64,000 nt of DNA from [Clostridium] celerecrescens 18A (GCF_002797975.1 NZ_PGET01000001.1:2418001-2482000); one strand, 5' to 3'. Shown: positions 8,355-16,832, numbered from the stretch's first letter. The notes: generated by a model from the sequence alone, not told the origin. A program made the numbers and translations.

Positions 8355-8447
8355 CTATCTTTTTAATAACCAGATAATTGTAAATATTTCATCCACATAT
8401 GTATTTTGGTTATTTCCTTTATCTTGATTAACAATTCCGTTCAACAT
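8355..8447 (-). CDS. Possible 30-residue leader or signal peptide ORF
   Basis: ATG at 8447 opens a 30-codon frame, MLNGIVNQDKGNNQNTYVDE then IFTIIWLLKR, ending at 8355, just before a run of seven G on the minus strand and the TTG start of the Cys-motif gene. Only a weak AGGG site precedes it. A polar N-terminus with a hydrophobic, basic-ended C-terminus could be a leader peptide or a peptide signal linked to the LytTR regulator, but chance cannot be excluded. Confidence 0.2.
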   Translation of the reverse strand: MLNGIVNQDKGNNQNTYVDEIFTIIWLLKR

Positions 8448-8483
8448 TACATTACCCTATCTTTCCCAACTTGTGTTGATTCG

Positions 8484-8522
8484 TGGATAAACAGCAGTCT
8501 ATTTGCTCCAAACTACACCACT
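8484..8522. repeat. Copy 1 of a 39-nt repeat spanning the LytTR stop codon
   Basis: These 39 nt match 9803-9841 at 36 positions. They cover the stop codon of the LytTR gene and about 29 nt beyond it. Read on the minus strand, the part past the stop encodes (L/M)EQ(I/K)DCCLS in both copies, starting at TTG here and ATG in the other. Confidence 0.8.
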
Positions 8523-9241
8523 TCTTTCGTGTCAGCGTATGCTTCCATTTCCCGTTTCAATTCTGAGTAATAGTATCTCCCTACCGGCAACCTCTCTCCC
8601 GTATCTAATACTATTTCTTTAAAAGAAATCGTTCCGATATGACATTTTGCTACCACGTAAGACTTATGGACTCTGACAAAACCATAATCCTTTAACCTTA
8701 ATTCAATTTTTCCAATGGTCGAATAGAAGCTAAACTGGTCACTGCCGTAATAAACGGTCACGATCCGTTTTGTGACTTCAAAGTAATGAATTTTTTTAAT
8801 CTCAATCTTTCGGAATTCACCTGCCCCTGTACACATAATGTATTCCGTTTGCTTTTCTTGTACTGATTTAACCGCTCGCATAAAAATATCTTCAAATTTT
8901 TCTACCGTTGTTTCTCCTTTTACAACATAGTGCAATGCTCTAACATCAAATGCCGTGGTGTAATATTCTTTAGAAACTGTAAAAAACACAATTTCACTGA
9001 TACACCCCTGACTTCTCAGCTTTCTGGCAACCTCATCCCCCTGCATCCCGTTCATTCTCATGTCCAGATAAATAATGTCTGGATAACTTTTGTGATCCCC
9101 TTGTAGACGGAACAGCAATTCTTCACCTTTGTGATATAAAGAAAACTCCACATCAACTTGATGAATTGACGCTAACAGTTCCAACTGCTTTTTACATTGT
9201 TCCAGTTCTTGTTCATTATCATCACAAATTGCGATAATCAC
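8513..9241 (-). CDS. LytTR-family response regulator
   Basis: The product has 242 residues with a GTG start behind AGGAGG. Residues 1-125 form a receiver domain with acidic pocket CDDNE (Asp7, Asp8) and phosphorylation site Asp60 in IIYLDMRM. Residues about 135-235 form a LytTR DNA-binding domain (KIHYFEVTKRIVTVYY, then GFVRVHKSYVV). This is the AgrA/VirR class that usually controls exported proteins and peptide signalling. No partner sensor kinase is encoded next to it, which is unusual. It lies immediately upstream of the surface operon in the same direction and is its most likely regulator. A shortened copy of its 3' end lies at 9803-9860. Confidence 0.85.
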   Translation of the reverse strand: MIIAICDDNEQELEQCKKQLELLASIHQVDVEFSLYHKGEELLFRLQGDHKSYPDIIYLDMRMNGMQGDEVARKLRSQGCISEIVFFTVSKEYYTTAFDVRALHYVVKGETTVEKFEDIFMRAVKSVQEKQTEYIMCTGAGEFRKIEIKKIHYFEVTKRIVTVYYGSDQFSFYSTIGKIELRLKDYGFVRVHKSYVVAKCHIGTISFKEIVLDTGERLPVGRYYYSELKREMEAYADTKEVV

Positions 9242-9321
9242 GATTTATCCTCCTCTTTAAGTCAAGCACCAAAGAATTAGCACTTGCATTTAATTTTTCT
9301 GCAATCTTATGTTCTAAAAAT

Positions 9322-9355
9322 GCCTATATTCGTTTATATCCGCACTTATATAGGC
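9322..9355. promoter_or_regulatory. Inverted repeat upstream of the LytTR gene
   Basis: Perfect 8-bp arms GCCTATAT and ATATAGGC are separated by 18 nt, about 80 nt upstream of the GTG start. This is a plausible operator or transcript hairpin. LytTR proteins normally bind direct repeats, so another regulator may use it. Confidence 0.35.
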
Positions 9356-9802
9356 AACAGTTATTCTATAATATGGGCAGTGACTAGACTCCATTGGATA
9401 ACAGGAACATATGACCGCTTTTAAGATGATCCGAATAGCACAATCCGTTGTAACCGATAAGTTTACCAATTTGCAGTATCAAACTTATCCATTTAAGCAT
9501 ATAAAAAACTCAGTTAACCTGGAAGTACATGTATTTAATTAGAGTTCTCATGTATTGAATCAGTTTCAAGGAGCAATAAATCATAATCAATTGCATGAAA
9601 AAGTTGGATAAGGTTTTTTTACCTTATCCTCTACTTTGGGTCACTATGCCGTTATGAATCTTTTACTTATGCTTGTTTTTTATAACCACTTGATGGTCTC
9701 TGCCAGTATTTAAAATTGTAAGAATCAGCAGAAATTCCAATATCACCAAATCTTTTTATTCAGCATTAATTTACTTCTTTTTTTTAAAATTGTAATAAAT
9801 AA

Positions 9803-9862
9803 TGGATAAACAGCAGTCTTTTTGTTCCATACTACACCACTGTTCCCGCTTCCACGTATGTG
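9803..9862 (-). pseudogene. Relic of a second LytTR gene 3' end
   Basis: On the minus strand the sequence reads TYVEAGTVV-stop, matching AYADTKEVV-stop at the end of the intact regulator. The 39 nt around and beyond the stop match at 36 positions. Nothing upstream of this stretch resembles the rest of the gene, so it is a fragment left by deletion or recombination. Confidence 0.55.
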
Positions 9863-9893
9863 CATGAGTCAGACATAGAAGATTATGCCGTGG

Positions 9894-9925
9894 CAAAAAA
9901 AGAGAACGGTTACTAAGCCGTTCTC
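9894..9925 (-). terminator. Rho-independent terminator for the ABC exporter operon
   Basis: Minus-strand stem GAGAACGG / CCGTTCTC (8 bp, 8-nt loop) is followed directly by seven T. It lies about 200 nt past the stop of the exporter gene. Confidence 0.8.
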
Positions 9926-10131
9926 CATTTTCACATTATCAGATGATAAAGTAAGATATGCATACTATATAAAATTATAAATCAATGACTATTAGGTGCT
10001 GTCAAGGCTGGGATCATTGTGTAAGCAGCTGCGCCTGAAATGAGGGACTTCTATGTTAAAAAGTAATCTGTATATCTCTCGCTGATCTTGCCCGGAAGTA
10101 TTAATTGGCAAATCAACGGATCAGAACGGAT

Positions 10132-11976
10132 CTATGCAGCAGGTTCAAACTGGCTGCTGTAAAGTTCCGCATAGAAGCCTCCCTTTTCTAACAGTTCCTT
10201 ATGATTGCCACTTTCGATAATGTCTCCATCTTTCATGACCAGAATCAGATCGGCATTTTTTATGGTAGACAGACGGTGTGCGATGACAAAGGATGTACGA
10301 CCTACTGTCAGCTTATCCATAGCTTCCTGAATCAAGATTTCGGTGCGTGTGTCAACAGAACTTGTTGCTTCGTCCAAAATCAGCATGGGAGCGTTTTGGA
10401 TCATCGCTCTGGCAATCGTAACGAGCTGTTTCTGCCCTTGTGAAAGACTTGCCCTGTCATTTAACAATGTTTCATACCCTTGCGGCAAAGTTCTAATAAA
10501 ATGATGAAGCCCTACTGCCTTACATGCAGCAATCACCTGTTCATCTGTCACCCCCGGCTTGCTATAGATAATATTTTCCTTGATGGTACCTTCAAAAAGC
10601 CATGTATCCTGTAATACCATACAAAATTGCTCATGGACATTCTCTCTTGGCACCTGGCTGATTGGAATACCATCTAACAATATTTCTCCACCGTCCAGTT
10701 CATAAAAGCGCATCAGCAGATTGACCATTGTTGTTTTTCCTGCACCGGTAGGTCCTACAATGGCAATTTTCTGTCCAGCTTTAATTTGAGCTGAAAAGTC
10801 ATTGATAATCGTTTTTTCCGGGGTATATCCAAACTTCACATGACGGAATTCCACATCACCTTTCACATTAGTGAGCCTCATTGCTTTTTGGCTCTCGTCA
10901 GGCAGTTCTTCCTCATCAAAGAACTCAAACACGCGCTCACTGGCGGCAGCAGTTCTTTGCAGGTTCTGGAATGCCTGGGCAATTTGTGAAAGTGGTTGGG
11001 TAAACAAACGGATATACAACATAAAGGCTACGATCACGCCGAAGCTGATGGTCCCGTTCATAGCCAGCGCCGCACCTACCACACAGACTGCCACATATCC
11101 GAAGTTACCGATAAATGTCATAAGCGGCATCATCAATCCGGACATAAACTGGCTCTTCCAGCCGCTGTTATACAGGCTCTCGTTCACATTTTCAAAAAAA
11201 CATCTGGCCTCTTTTCCACCGTTATAAGCCTTCACCACATGATGGCCGGAATAAACTTCTTCAATATGACCATTAGCGACACCCAGATCTTCTTGCTGCT
11301 GGACGAAATATTTCTGCGATTTTGACATGATAACACCCATGATAACAAACCCAAAAACGCTCGATCCTACGGCAGTTAACGCCATAATCCAGTTATTGTA
11401 GAACATCATAATTGCTGTACCCACAAACATGGTGATGGAGGTAACCAGATTTCCGATGCTTTGATTCATGGTCTGGCCGATGGTATCCACGTCATTGGTC
11501 ACCCTGCTGAGAATATCGCCATAGCTTACCCGGTCAAAATATTTCAATGGAAGTTTATTGATTTTTTGTGATATGCCGGTACGCATATTTTTGCTGATTC
11601 TTTGTGTTACAGTTGCCATCATAAAACTTTGAATAAAGTAGAGAAGCGCTGAACCTGCGTAAAATGCCACCAACAGTATTGCGATTCTTTTTACTGCGCC
11701 AAAATCAATTGCACCGGCAACCGGAACACCATTGATCAGCGAAGGTAATCCTTTCATGATCTCGTTGGTCATATCTTTCAGTTTATCCGGACCGATGATT
11801 TGCAGCACCGTTCCGATTGCTGCCATAACAAGAGCGGCAATCACTGCAGGCATATAATTTTTACAATAGGCAATCAGTTTTCCCCATGTCCTTTTAAAAT
11901 CTTTTGGCTTTTCGACAGCCCCCTGTCCCATAGGACCTCCGGCCATCGGCTTTCTGTTCGTTCTTTGTTCATTCAT
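10132..11976 (-). CDS. ABC exporter half, catalytically competent subunit
   Basis: This 614-residue permease-ATPase fusion has six membrane segments (about residues 40-340) and a C-terminal nucleotide-binding domain. Walker A is GPTGAGKT (about 408-415) and Walker B is MLILDEATSSVD with the catalytic Glu kept. The signature is LSQGQ instead of LSGGQ. It overlaps the preceding ABC gene by 4 nt. In heterodimeric exporters of the BmrCD/LmrCD/TM287-288 type, one partner carries an altered signature and the other an altered Walker B, together forming the degenerate ATP site; this pair fits exactly. Substrates are probably drugs or other amphiphiles; the MarR regulator upstream supports a multidrug role. 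Confidence 0.9.
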   Translation of the reverse strand: MNEQRTNRKPMAGGPMGQGAVEKPKDFKRTWGKLIAYCKNYMPAVIAALVMAAIGTVLQIIGPDKLKDMTNEIMKGLPSLINGVPVAGAIDFGAVKRIAILLVAFYAGSALLYFIQSFMMATVTQRISKNMRTGISQKINKLPLKYFDRVSYGDILSRVTNDVDTIGQTMNQSIGNLVTSITMFVGTAIMMFYNNWIMALTAVGSSVFGFVIMGVIMSKSQKYFVQQQEDLGVANGHIEEVYSGHHVVKAYNGGKEARCFFENVNESLYNSGWKSQFMSGLMMPLMTFIGNFGYVAVCVVGAALAMNGTISFGVIVAFMLYIRLFTQPLSQIAQAFQNLQRTAAASERVFEFFDEEELPDESQKAMRLTNVKGDVEFRHVKFGYTPEKTIINDFSAQIKAGQKIAIVGPTGAGKTTMVNLLMRFYELDGGEILLDGIPISQVPRENVHEQFCMVLQDTWLFEGTIKENIIYSKPGVTDEQVIAACKAVGLHHFIRTLPQGYETLLNDRASLSQGQKQLVTIARAMIQNAPMLILDEATSSVDTRTEILIQEAMDKLTVGRTSFVIAHRLSTIKNADLILVMKDGDIIESGNHKELLEKGGFYAELYSSQFEPAA

Positions 11977-13733
11977 GATACAAGCTCCTCCTCACTTAAT
12001 TGACTCATGGCAATTTGCCTGTATACCTCACAGTTCTGCAGCAAATCCTTGTGTTTTCCTTTGCCCACAACTCTGCCTTCGTCCAGTACGATAATCTGAT
12101 CCGCATCCATAATCGTTCCGATACGCTGTGCTACAATCATACTGGTTACACCTGCGGTTTCTTTTTTCAGTACATTACGCAAAATCCGATCCGTCTTATA
12201 ATCCAATGCTGAAAATGAATCATCAAATATATAGATTTCCGGCTTTCGACAGACCGCGCGGGCAATGGCAAGCCGCTGTTTCTGCCCGCCGGACACATTG
12301 GTACCGCCCTGGGCAATGTCTGCTTCATAGCCACCCTCCATGCGTTCAACAAAATCCGTTCCCTGTGCAATTGCAACAGCTTTTTTAATTTCGTGCTCAG
12401 AAAATCCATTGCCACCATTATCTCCGTATGCCACATTGGACGAAACCGAACCTTTGAATAAAACTGCTTTCTGCGGCACGTAACCAATTTTATTGTGGAG
12501 TGCCTCCTGTGTATATTCCTTAATATTCACACCGTCAATCAGGATTTCTCCTTCTGTCGCATCAAAAAAGCGCGGCACAAGGTTTATCAGTGTTGATTTG
12601 CCACTTCCTGTGGAGCCGATAAATGCAATCGTTTCCCCCTGCTTTACCGTAAAGTTCACATCCTCCAGCACATAATCCGCCGCATCCGGATATTTGAAGC
12701 CCACATGTTGAAACGTAACCTCACCTTTCAAACCAGGGACTCCATTTGTATGGCTGCCATCAAGGATTGTAGGCTCGGTGTCCAGCACTTCATTGATTCG
12801 CTTGGCGGAAACGCTGGCACGGGGAAGCATGATGAAAATCATGACCAGCATCAAAAATGACATAACAACCTGCATCGCATAGCTGGAGAAGACCACCATG
12901 TTAGAAAACAGCGTCAGTTTATCCGTCATCAGTGCCGCATTAATTAAGTAGGCACCAATCCAATAGATGGAAAGGGACAGTCCACTCATAATCATATTCA
13001 TGACCGGCATCATAATTGCTGTAGCACGGCTTGTATACAACTGGGTACCGGTTAATTCCTCATTCGCTTCTTCAAACTTCTTTTCTTGATAATCCTCGGC
13101 ATTATAAGCTCTTACAACACGAAGTCCTGTCAGATTTTCACGGGTAACCCGGTTCATGTTATCTGTTAAAGTTTGCATTTTCTTAAATTTCGGTATCACA
13201 AAAATCATGATAATACCAATCATAACAACCAAAAGTGCAACCGCCGCGCCTGTGACGAGTGACCATTCAAACCCCTTTCCAGCGATTTTGGTAATTGCCC
13301 ATACAACCATAATCGGAGCTTTTATAATCAGCATTAATCCCATCGTAATCAAAGTCTGAATCTGTGTAATATCGTTTGTTGAACGGGTGATCAAGCTGTC
13401 CGTGGAAAAGCGGTTGATTTCCTCCATGGAAAAGGATTCCACTTTATTAAAAAGCAGACTGCGCAGACGTTTAGAAAACGCGGCAGCAATCCGTGCCGCA
13501 AAATAACCAACAATAACAGCACTTGCCAAACTGCCCAGTGTGCAGAGAAGCATTTTACCCCCGGCAAGCCAAATATCGCTCATCGCGCTACCGGGCGTTT
13601 GCACCAACATGGTTATTTCTGACATGTAATCCGGCGATTTTAAATCCAGCCATACCTGGACTATTACAAATATCAAGCTAAATAAAGCCATCAGCCATTC
13701 TTTGGGCTTGAGATATTTAAATATTCTAATCAT
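11973..13733 (-). CDS. ABC exporter half with degenerate ATP site
   Basis: The start is set at the ATG at 13733 (MIRIFKYLKPKEW), which has AAGGAGG 8 nt upstream. An upstream in-frame ATG at 13763 has no such site and lies in a palindrome. The protein has about 586 residues: a six-span permease domain, then an ATPase with Walker A GSTGSGKS and canonical signature VSGGQKQRLAIARA. Walker B is IYIFDDSFSALD, where the catalytic Glu is replaced by Asp. It is the partner of the following gene (4-nt overlap), and together they form a heterodimeric exporter with one active and one degenerate site. Confidence 0.9.
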   Translation of the reverse strand: MIRIFKYLKPKEWLMALFSLIFVIVQVWLDLKSPDYMSEITMLVQTPGSAMSDIWLAGGKMLLCTLGSLASAVIVGYFAARIAAAFSKRLRSLLFNKVESFSMEEINRFSTDSLITRSTNDITQIQTLITMGLMLIIKAPIMVVWAITKIAGKGFEWSLVTGAAVALLVVMIGIIMIFVIPKFKKMQTLTDNMNRVTRENLTGLRVVRAYNAEDYQEKKFEEANEELTGTQLYTSRATAIMMPVMNMIMSGLSLSIYWIGAYLINAALMTDKLTLFSNMVVFSSYAMQVVMSFLMLVMIFIMLPRASVSAKRINEVLDTEPTILDGSHTNGVPGLKGEVTFQHVGFKYPDAADYVLEDVNFTVKQGETIAFIGSTGSGKSTLINLVPRFFDATEGEILIDGVNIKEYTQEALHNKIGYVPQKAVLFKGSVSSNVAYGDNGGNGFSEHEIKKAVAIAQGTDFVERMEGGYEADIAQGGTNVSGGQKQRLAIARAVCRKPEIYIFDDSFSALDYKTDRILRNVLKKETAGVTSMIVAQRIGTIMDADQIIVLDEGRVVGKGKHKDLLQNCEVYRQIAMSQLSEEELVS

Positions 13734-13754
13734 AGAAAAATCCTCCTTGTTATT

Positions 13755-13773
13755 AGTGTTCATATTGAACGCT
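13755..13773. promoter_or_regulatory. Probable MarR operator upstream of the ABC operon
   Basis: The near-palindrome AGTGTTCA-TAT-TGAACGCT sits just upstream of the ribosome site of the first exporter gene. MarR proteins bind palindromes of this size, and its gene is next door. Confidence 0.45.
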
Positions 13774-13793
13774 GTTAGTTATATGGTCCTAAA

Positions 13794-13817
13794 ATGCAGA
13801 CCTCGTTTGGTCTGCAT
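13794..13817 (-). terminator. Hairpin between the MarR gene and the exporter
   Basis: A perfect 9-bp stem (ATGCAGACC / GGTCTGCAT, 6-nt loop) is followed on the minus strand by TTTT. It may be a weak terminator or attenuator separating the regulator from the exporter genes. Confidence 0.5.
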
Positions 13818-13855
13818 CTTTATCCCACTATCTTTATTCCCCGGTTTCGATTATT

Positions 13856-14290
13856 CTATTCAAAAGGATCTGGCACCGTACGCTGAGCAATCTCAAAAAA
13901 CCGCGTGGAGAGACGTACAAATTCACTTGCGTCTTTTTCACCCATCACAGTTAATACCTGAATCAAATGATTTTGCATTCGCTGCATGTTTGCCCGAATC
14001 CGTTCACGACCTTCTTCCGTAATCGTAACCAATATAAAGCGCCTGTTCGTAGTGTCTATTTCACGGTGAATCTGCCCTTTCTTTTCGAGGGTACGGAGTG
14101 CCGCAGAGATTCTGGCCGTACTGCTGTTCAGCGCCTCACTCAATTCAGATGGCGATGCTGGTGATTCTTTCGTATAAAGATATCTTAAAATGAAAATTTC
14201 GCCTTTTCCAGAACGATTAAATTCATCCATGACTTTTCCACGGGACATCAGCTTACCCAATGAATCGACCAGTTCTTCTATACTACTCAA
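13856..14290 (-). CDS. MarR-family repressor
   Basis: The TTG at 14290 (MSSIEELVDSLGKL) is the preferred start because GGAGG lies 8 nt before it; an upstream GTG (14305) would overlap that site. The product has about 144 residues. The winged helix spans SPSELSEALNSSTARISAAL and RTLEKKGQIHREIDTTNRRF, with the wing DTTNRRFILV. It is encoded directly upstream of the heterodimeric exporter on the same strand, so it probably represses both itself and the exporter and releases DNA on binding an exported ligand. Inverted repeats near both starts are candidate operators. Confidence 0.85.
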   Translation of the reverse strand: MSSIEELVDSLGKLMSRGKVMDEFNRSGKGEIFILRYLYTKESPASPSELSEALNSSTARISAALRTLEKKGQIHREIDTTNRRFILVTITEEGRERIRANMQRMQNHLIQVLTVMGEKDASEFVRLSTRFFEIAQRTVPDPFE

Positions 14291-14335
14291 TCTAATCACC
14301 TCCACCTTTCAAACAGGTATTAGTATTCACAACTA

Positions 14336-14351
14336 ACACTGTTAATAGTGT
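14336..14351. promoter_or_regulatory. Inverted repeat upstream of the marR gene
   Basis: ACACT-GTTAAT-AGTGT, about 45 nt upstream of the MarR start, is a candidate autoregulatory operator. It shares the AGTGTT half with the palindrome at 13755. Confidence 0.4.
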
Positions 14352-14638
14352 ATACTATTTCACGAGCACTGTCAAGAGAATTTTTCACATATAAAATTCC
14401 CACTAGAAAAGCCACTGGAATTGTATCTAATGGCTTCAGACTATGATTTTATTTTCAAAACAGAATAATCAAAGCTATCTTTTTGTGCTTCCCTTATTTC
14501 ATATTGCGCATTAACCTTTTTTCCCAACTTCTAATTTTTTTACAGAATTATGATAAATCTCCTAATGGATTACGCCTCTATCCTGTTATTCTTAACATAA
14601 AGCCCGATAACAAAAAAGTCTACAGGAGGATATATATT

Positions 14639-14860
14639 ATGACTTTCGGCAATGTCTTTTTTTTAATCACCATATTGGTTGGTACCGTTCTGTTGAACCA
14701 ATTTATCCAGCACCGAAAGGGCGCCCGCAGAGAAGCCGCACTACAGCGCACCAGAGAAATCGAAAGAGCACATTGGCGGCATGTACTTCGGAATTATAAT
14801 TTTGTTTTTGCTGATGACATGGAAGAAAACACAAGTGAAAACTGTAAAGCTGTGTCTTAA
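14639..14860 (+). CDS. Small single-span membrane protein
   Basis: This plus-strand gene encodes 73 residues. The ATG at 14639 follows AGGAGG by 9 nt; an upstream ATG in the same frame (14483) has no ribosome site and would add an unlikely extension. A hydrophobic segment (NVFFLITILVGTVLLNQFI) is followed by a basic amphipathic helix (HRKGARREAALQRTREIE) and an acidic tail. The layout is common for small bacterial membrane proteins of unknown role. It is convergent with the antiporter gene, and no partner is evident. Confidence 0.55.
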   Translation: MTFGNVFFLITILVGTVLLNQFIQHRKGARREAALQRTREIERAHWRHVLRNYNFVFADDMEENTSENCKAVS

Positions 14861-14879
14861 AATCAACGGTCAAGATGAA

Positions 14880-14924
14880 CATGGTTCAAGTCCTAATGCT
14901 TTAATATGCAATGAGCAGATATTA
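14880..14924. repeat. Copy 1 of a 45-nt dispersed repeat
   Basis: ATGGTTCAAGTCCT and, 24 nt on, AGATATT frame a 45-nt stretch matching 17049-17093 at 39 positions. Both copies lie just past the 3' end of a leftward gene. Copy 2 forms part of a terminator; copy 1 has lost the pairing arm. Confidence 0.6.
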
Positions 14925-14956
14925 CCGACCCTTTCATTATTTATCCTTACTTCTTA

Positions 14957-16204
14957 TCAAGTATTCCGTCCCTGTATTTTAGATTGAAAGCCATGAAATT
15001 CACCTGCCCATTCAAAGCCCTTCTTTGCTGCAATGACAGCGATAACCTCATTGATTACCGCTGCTGCCGCAATCGTACCTTGAATGATTTTTGCGCACTC
15101 CGGCACAGGAGCCGCTAAAACGGAAACAGCGATTCCTGTAAATACCAGTGAAACGCCGGAATGAGGTAAAAGCGTAAAACCAAGATATTTCTGCACGGTA
15201 TCAGGAAGTCCGGTTGCTTTTGCACCAAGCCGTGCCCCGTAATACTTACCAAGTGCACGGGAGACAATATAGAGAAACGTAAACAGTCCTGCGCCGAGAA
15301 TCGCATGATAATCCAGCGGCGCTCCGAGATTCAAAATCACAATAACCATGGAACCACTGAGAAACGGATTGAAATCACGGACAATCTGCTCCAGACGTTC
15401 TTCGGTTACCAGGTTGGAAAAGGCTGCCGAAAATGCCATCCCCATCAGCATAAAATTGAGCAGCGGTGACCTCATCAGATAGGTATTGCAGACAAAGCCA
15501 ATGAATGCAGTCGCCAGGATCAGACCAATGAGGATAAAGAGAGTCAGTGGTTTGGAGCGTTCCTTCTTTAACAGCAAACCTGCGGGCAGACCGGTGACAG
15601 TGCCAATCAGCAGCGGCAGGAAAATCATTACCGGAATCATGTAAATCGGCATACTGCCTCCAGAAATTTTTCTTGCAACAATGGCGATCGTGGTAAAAAA
15701 CACCATCACCCCCACCATGTCGTCCAGTGCTGCCATGGGAATCAGCGTTTTAGTGACAGGGCCATCGGTCTGAAATTCCCGCACGATGGAGAGAGCTGGT
15801 GCAGGTGCCGTGGCAAGCGCGATGCCGCCAAAAATAAATGCCAGATAAATCGGAATGCCGCTGACGGCAAAGATGATTGTGAAAACGGCAGACACCAAGA
15901 GGAACGTGCCGAGGGACTGGGTCAGCGTGGTAATGATCAAGGCTCTCCCGTATTCTTTCATACGGCTCCAGACAAGTTCTGTGCCAATCATCAGGCCGAC
16001 GGCGCACTCCAACACATGAACGATTGCCTGATACTTTACGCCGTCCATGAGTGCTTGCGGTATCAGCTTCAGTGCATGGGGACCTAAAATCATTCCGGCG
16101 ATAAGCCAGCCGAGAATAGAGGGGAGCTTTAATTTGGAAACCAGTTTGCCCATAAAAAAGGCAAGAACAATGGCGGCAATCCACCGGAGTAATAGCAGTA
16201 TCAT
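14957..16204 (-). CDS. Cation:proton antiporter (Kef/Na+-H+ exchanger family)
   Basis: This 415-residue protein has about 12 hydrophobic segments over its whole length and no cytosolic TrkA-N domain. The N-terminal GWLIAGMILGPHALKLIP and the ALDDMVGVMVF segment are typical of the CPA2/KefB-type exchanger core, where the acidic residues of the fifth segment carry the cation. It exchanges Na+ or K+ for H+ across the membrane. The start overlaps the TetR gene by 4 nt, so both are made from one transcript and the exporter is under TetR control. The inducing ligand is unknown. Confidence 0.85.
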   Translation of the reverse strand: MILLLLRWIAAIVLAFFMGKLVSKLKLPSILGWLIAGMILGPHALKLIPQALMDGVKYQAIVHVLECAVGLMIGTELVWSRMKEYGRALIITTLTQSLGTFLLVSAVFTIIFAVSGIPIYLAFIFGGIALATAPAPALSIVREFQTDGPVTKTLIPMAALDDMVGVMVFFTTIAIVARKISGGSMPIYMIPVMIFLPLLIGTVTGLPAGLLLKKERSKPLTLFILIGLILATAFIGFVCNTYLMRSPLLNFMLMGMAFSAAFSNLVTEERLEQIVRDFNPFLSGSMVIVILNLGAPLDYHAILGAGLFTFLYIVSRALGKYYGARLGAKATGLPDTVQKYLGFTLLPHSGVSLVFTGIAVSVLAAPVPECAKIIQGTIAAAAVINEVIAVIAAKKGFEWAGEFHGFQSKIQGRNT

Positions 16205-16812
16205 TTTTCATTTCCTCTTTCTACAATGCCATACAGCATAAAATCAAGCAGTTTGGTAAGATTGGTTTCATGTGCGGTCATGCGGTCCGAAAAAGACATA
16301 TTACGGCAGGCAGGGCTGCTGAAATAACCGTTAAACATATTTTGCATGATGGCAAAATAAGACATAGCTTCCTCACTGGTAACTCCCTGCCGCAACTTAA
16401 GAGAAGCCAAAATTTTTTGATACAATTCAGCATTTAGTTGGTCAAATTCCTGCCGCAAATCCGTAATCTGATCGGATAATGCCTCCGGCGGCTGAAAAAT
16501 CGTTTCAAAAAACAGACGAGTTTCCTGTTCATGTTCTTGAAAGAACCTCAGGCGGGCGTCCATATACTTTTGCAAGTCACTTCCGATGCCGGCAGTTTTC
16601 AGATATTCCGTTAAAGTGGAAAAACACTGCCCAACGCAGGCAAGATAGATGGCATCTTTATTCTTAAAATTATGATAAAGCAAACCTTTGGGAATCCCCG
16701 CGCTGCAAATATTGTTCAGCGATGCTCCTGCATAACCGTTCGCACCGAATTCTTCCATCGCCGCAGCTAATATTTTTTGCCTCGTTCGTTCGGTTTTCTC
16801 TTCTTTTTTCAT
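16201..16812 (-). CDS. TetR-family repressor of the antiporter operon
   Basis: The protein has 203 residues. The N-terminal helix-turn-helix is RQKILAAAMEEFGANGYAGA with NICSAGIPKGLLYHNFKNKD, the classical TetR pattern. The C-terminal half is a helical ligand-binding and dimer domain. A perfect sigma-70 promoter inside a long palindrome lies immediately upstream, so autoregulation is almost certain. The following antiporter gene overlaps by 4 nt. Confidence 0.9.
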   Translation of the reverse strand: MKKEEKTERTRQKILAAAMEEFGANGYAGASLNNICSAGIPKGLLYHNFKNKDAIYLACVGQCFSTLTEYLKTAGIGSDLQKYMDARLRFFQEHEQETRLFFETIFQPPEALSDQITDLRQEFDQLNAELYQKILASLKLRQGVTSEEAMSYFAIMQNMFNGYFSSPACRNMSFSDRMTAHETNLTKLLDFMLYGIVERGNEK

Positions 16813-16832
16813 TTTAACCTCCTGAAAACATT

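Larger units (their letters stand above)
9242..10131. other. 890-nt intergenic stretch with gene relic and hairpins
   Basis: No intact gene is visible on either strand. It contains the inverted repeat at 9322, an AT-rich hairpin at 9606-9629 (GGATAAGGT / ACCTTATCC, T-run on the minus side), the LytTR tail relic at 9803-9860, and a clear minus-strand terminator at 9894-9925. Base composition is AT-rich, as expected of decayed sequence. Confidence 0.6.

Noticed and set aside
15750..16211. 153-residue Cys/His-rich frame
   Set aside because: Alternate frame within the antiporter gene; composition is unlike a real protein.
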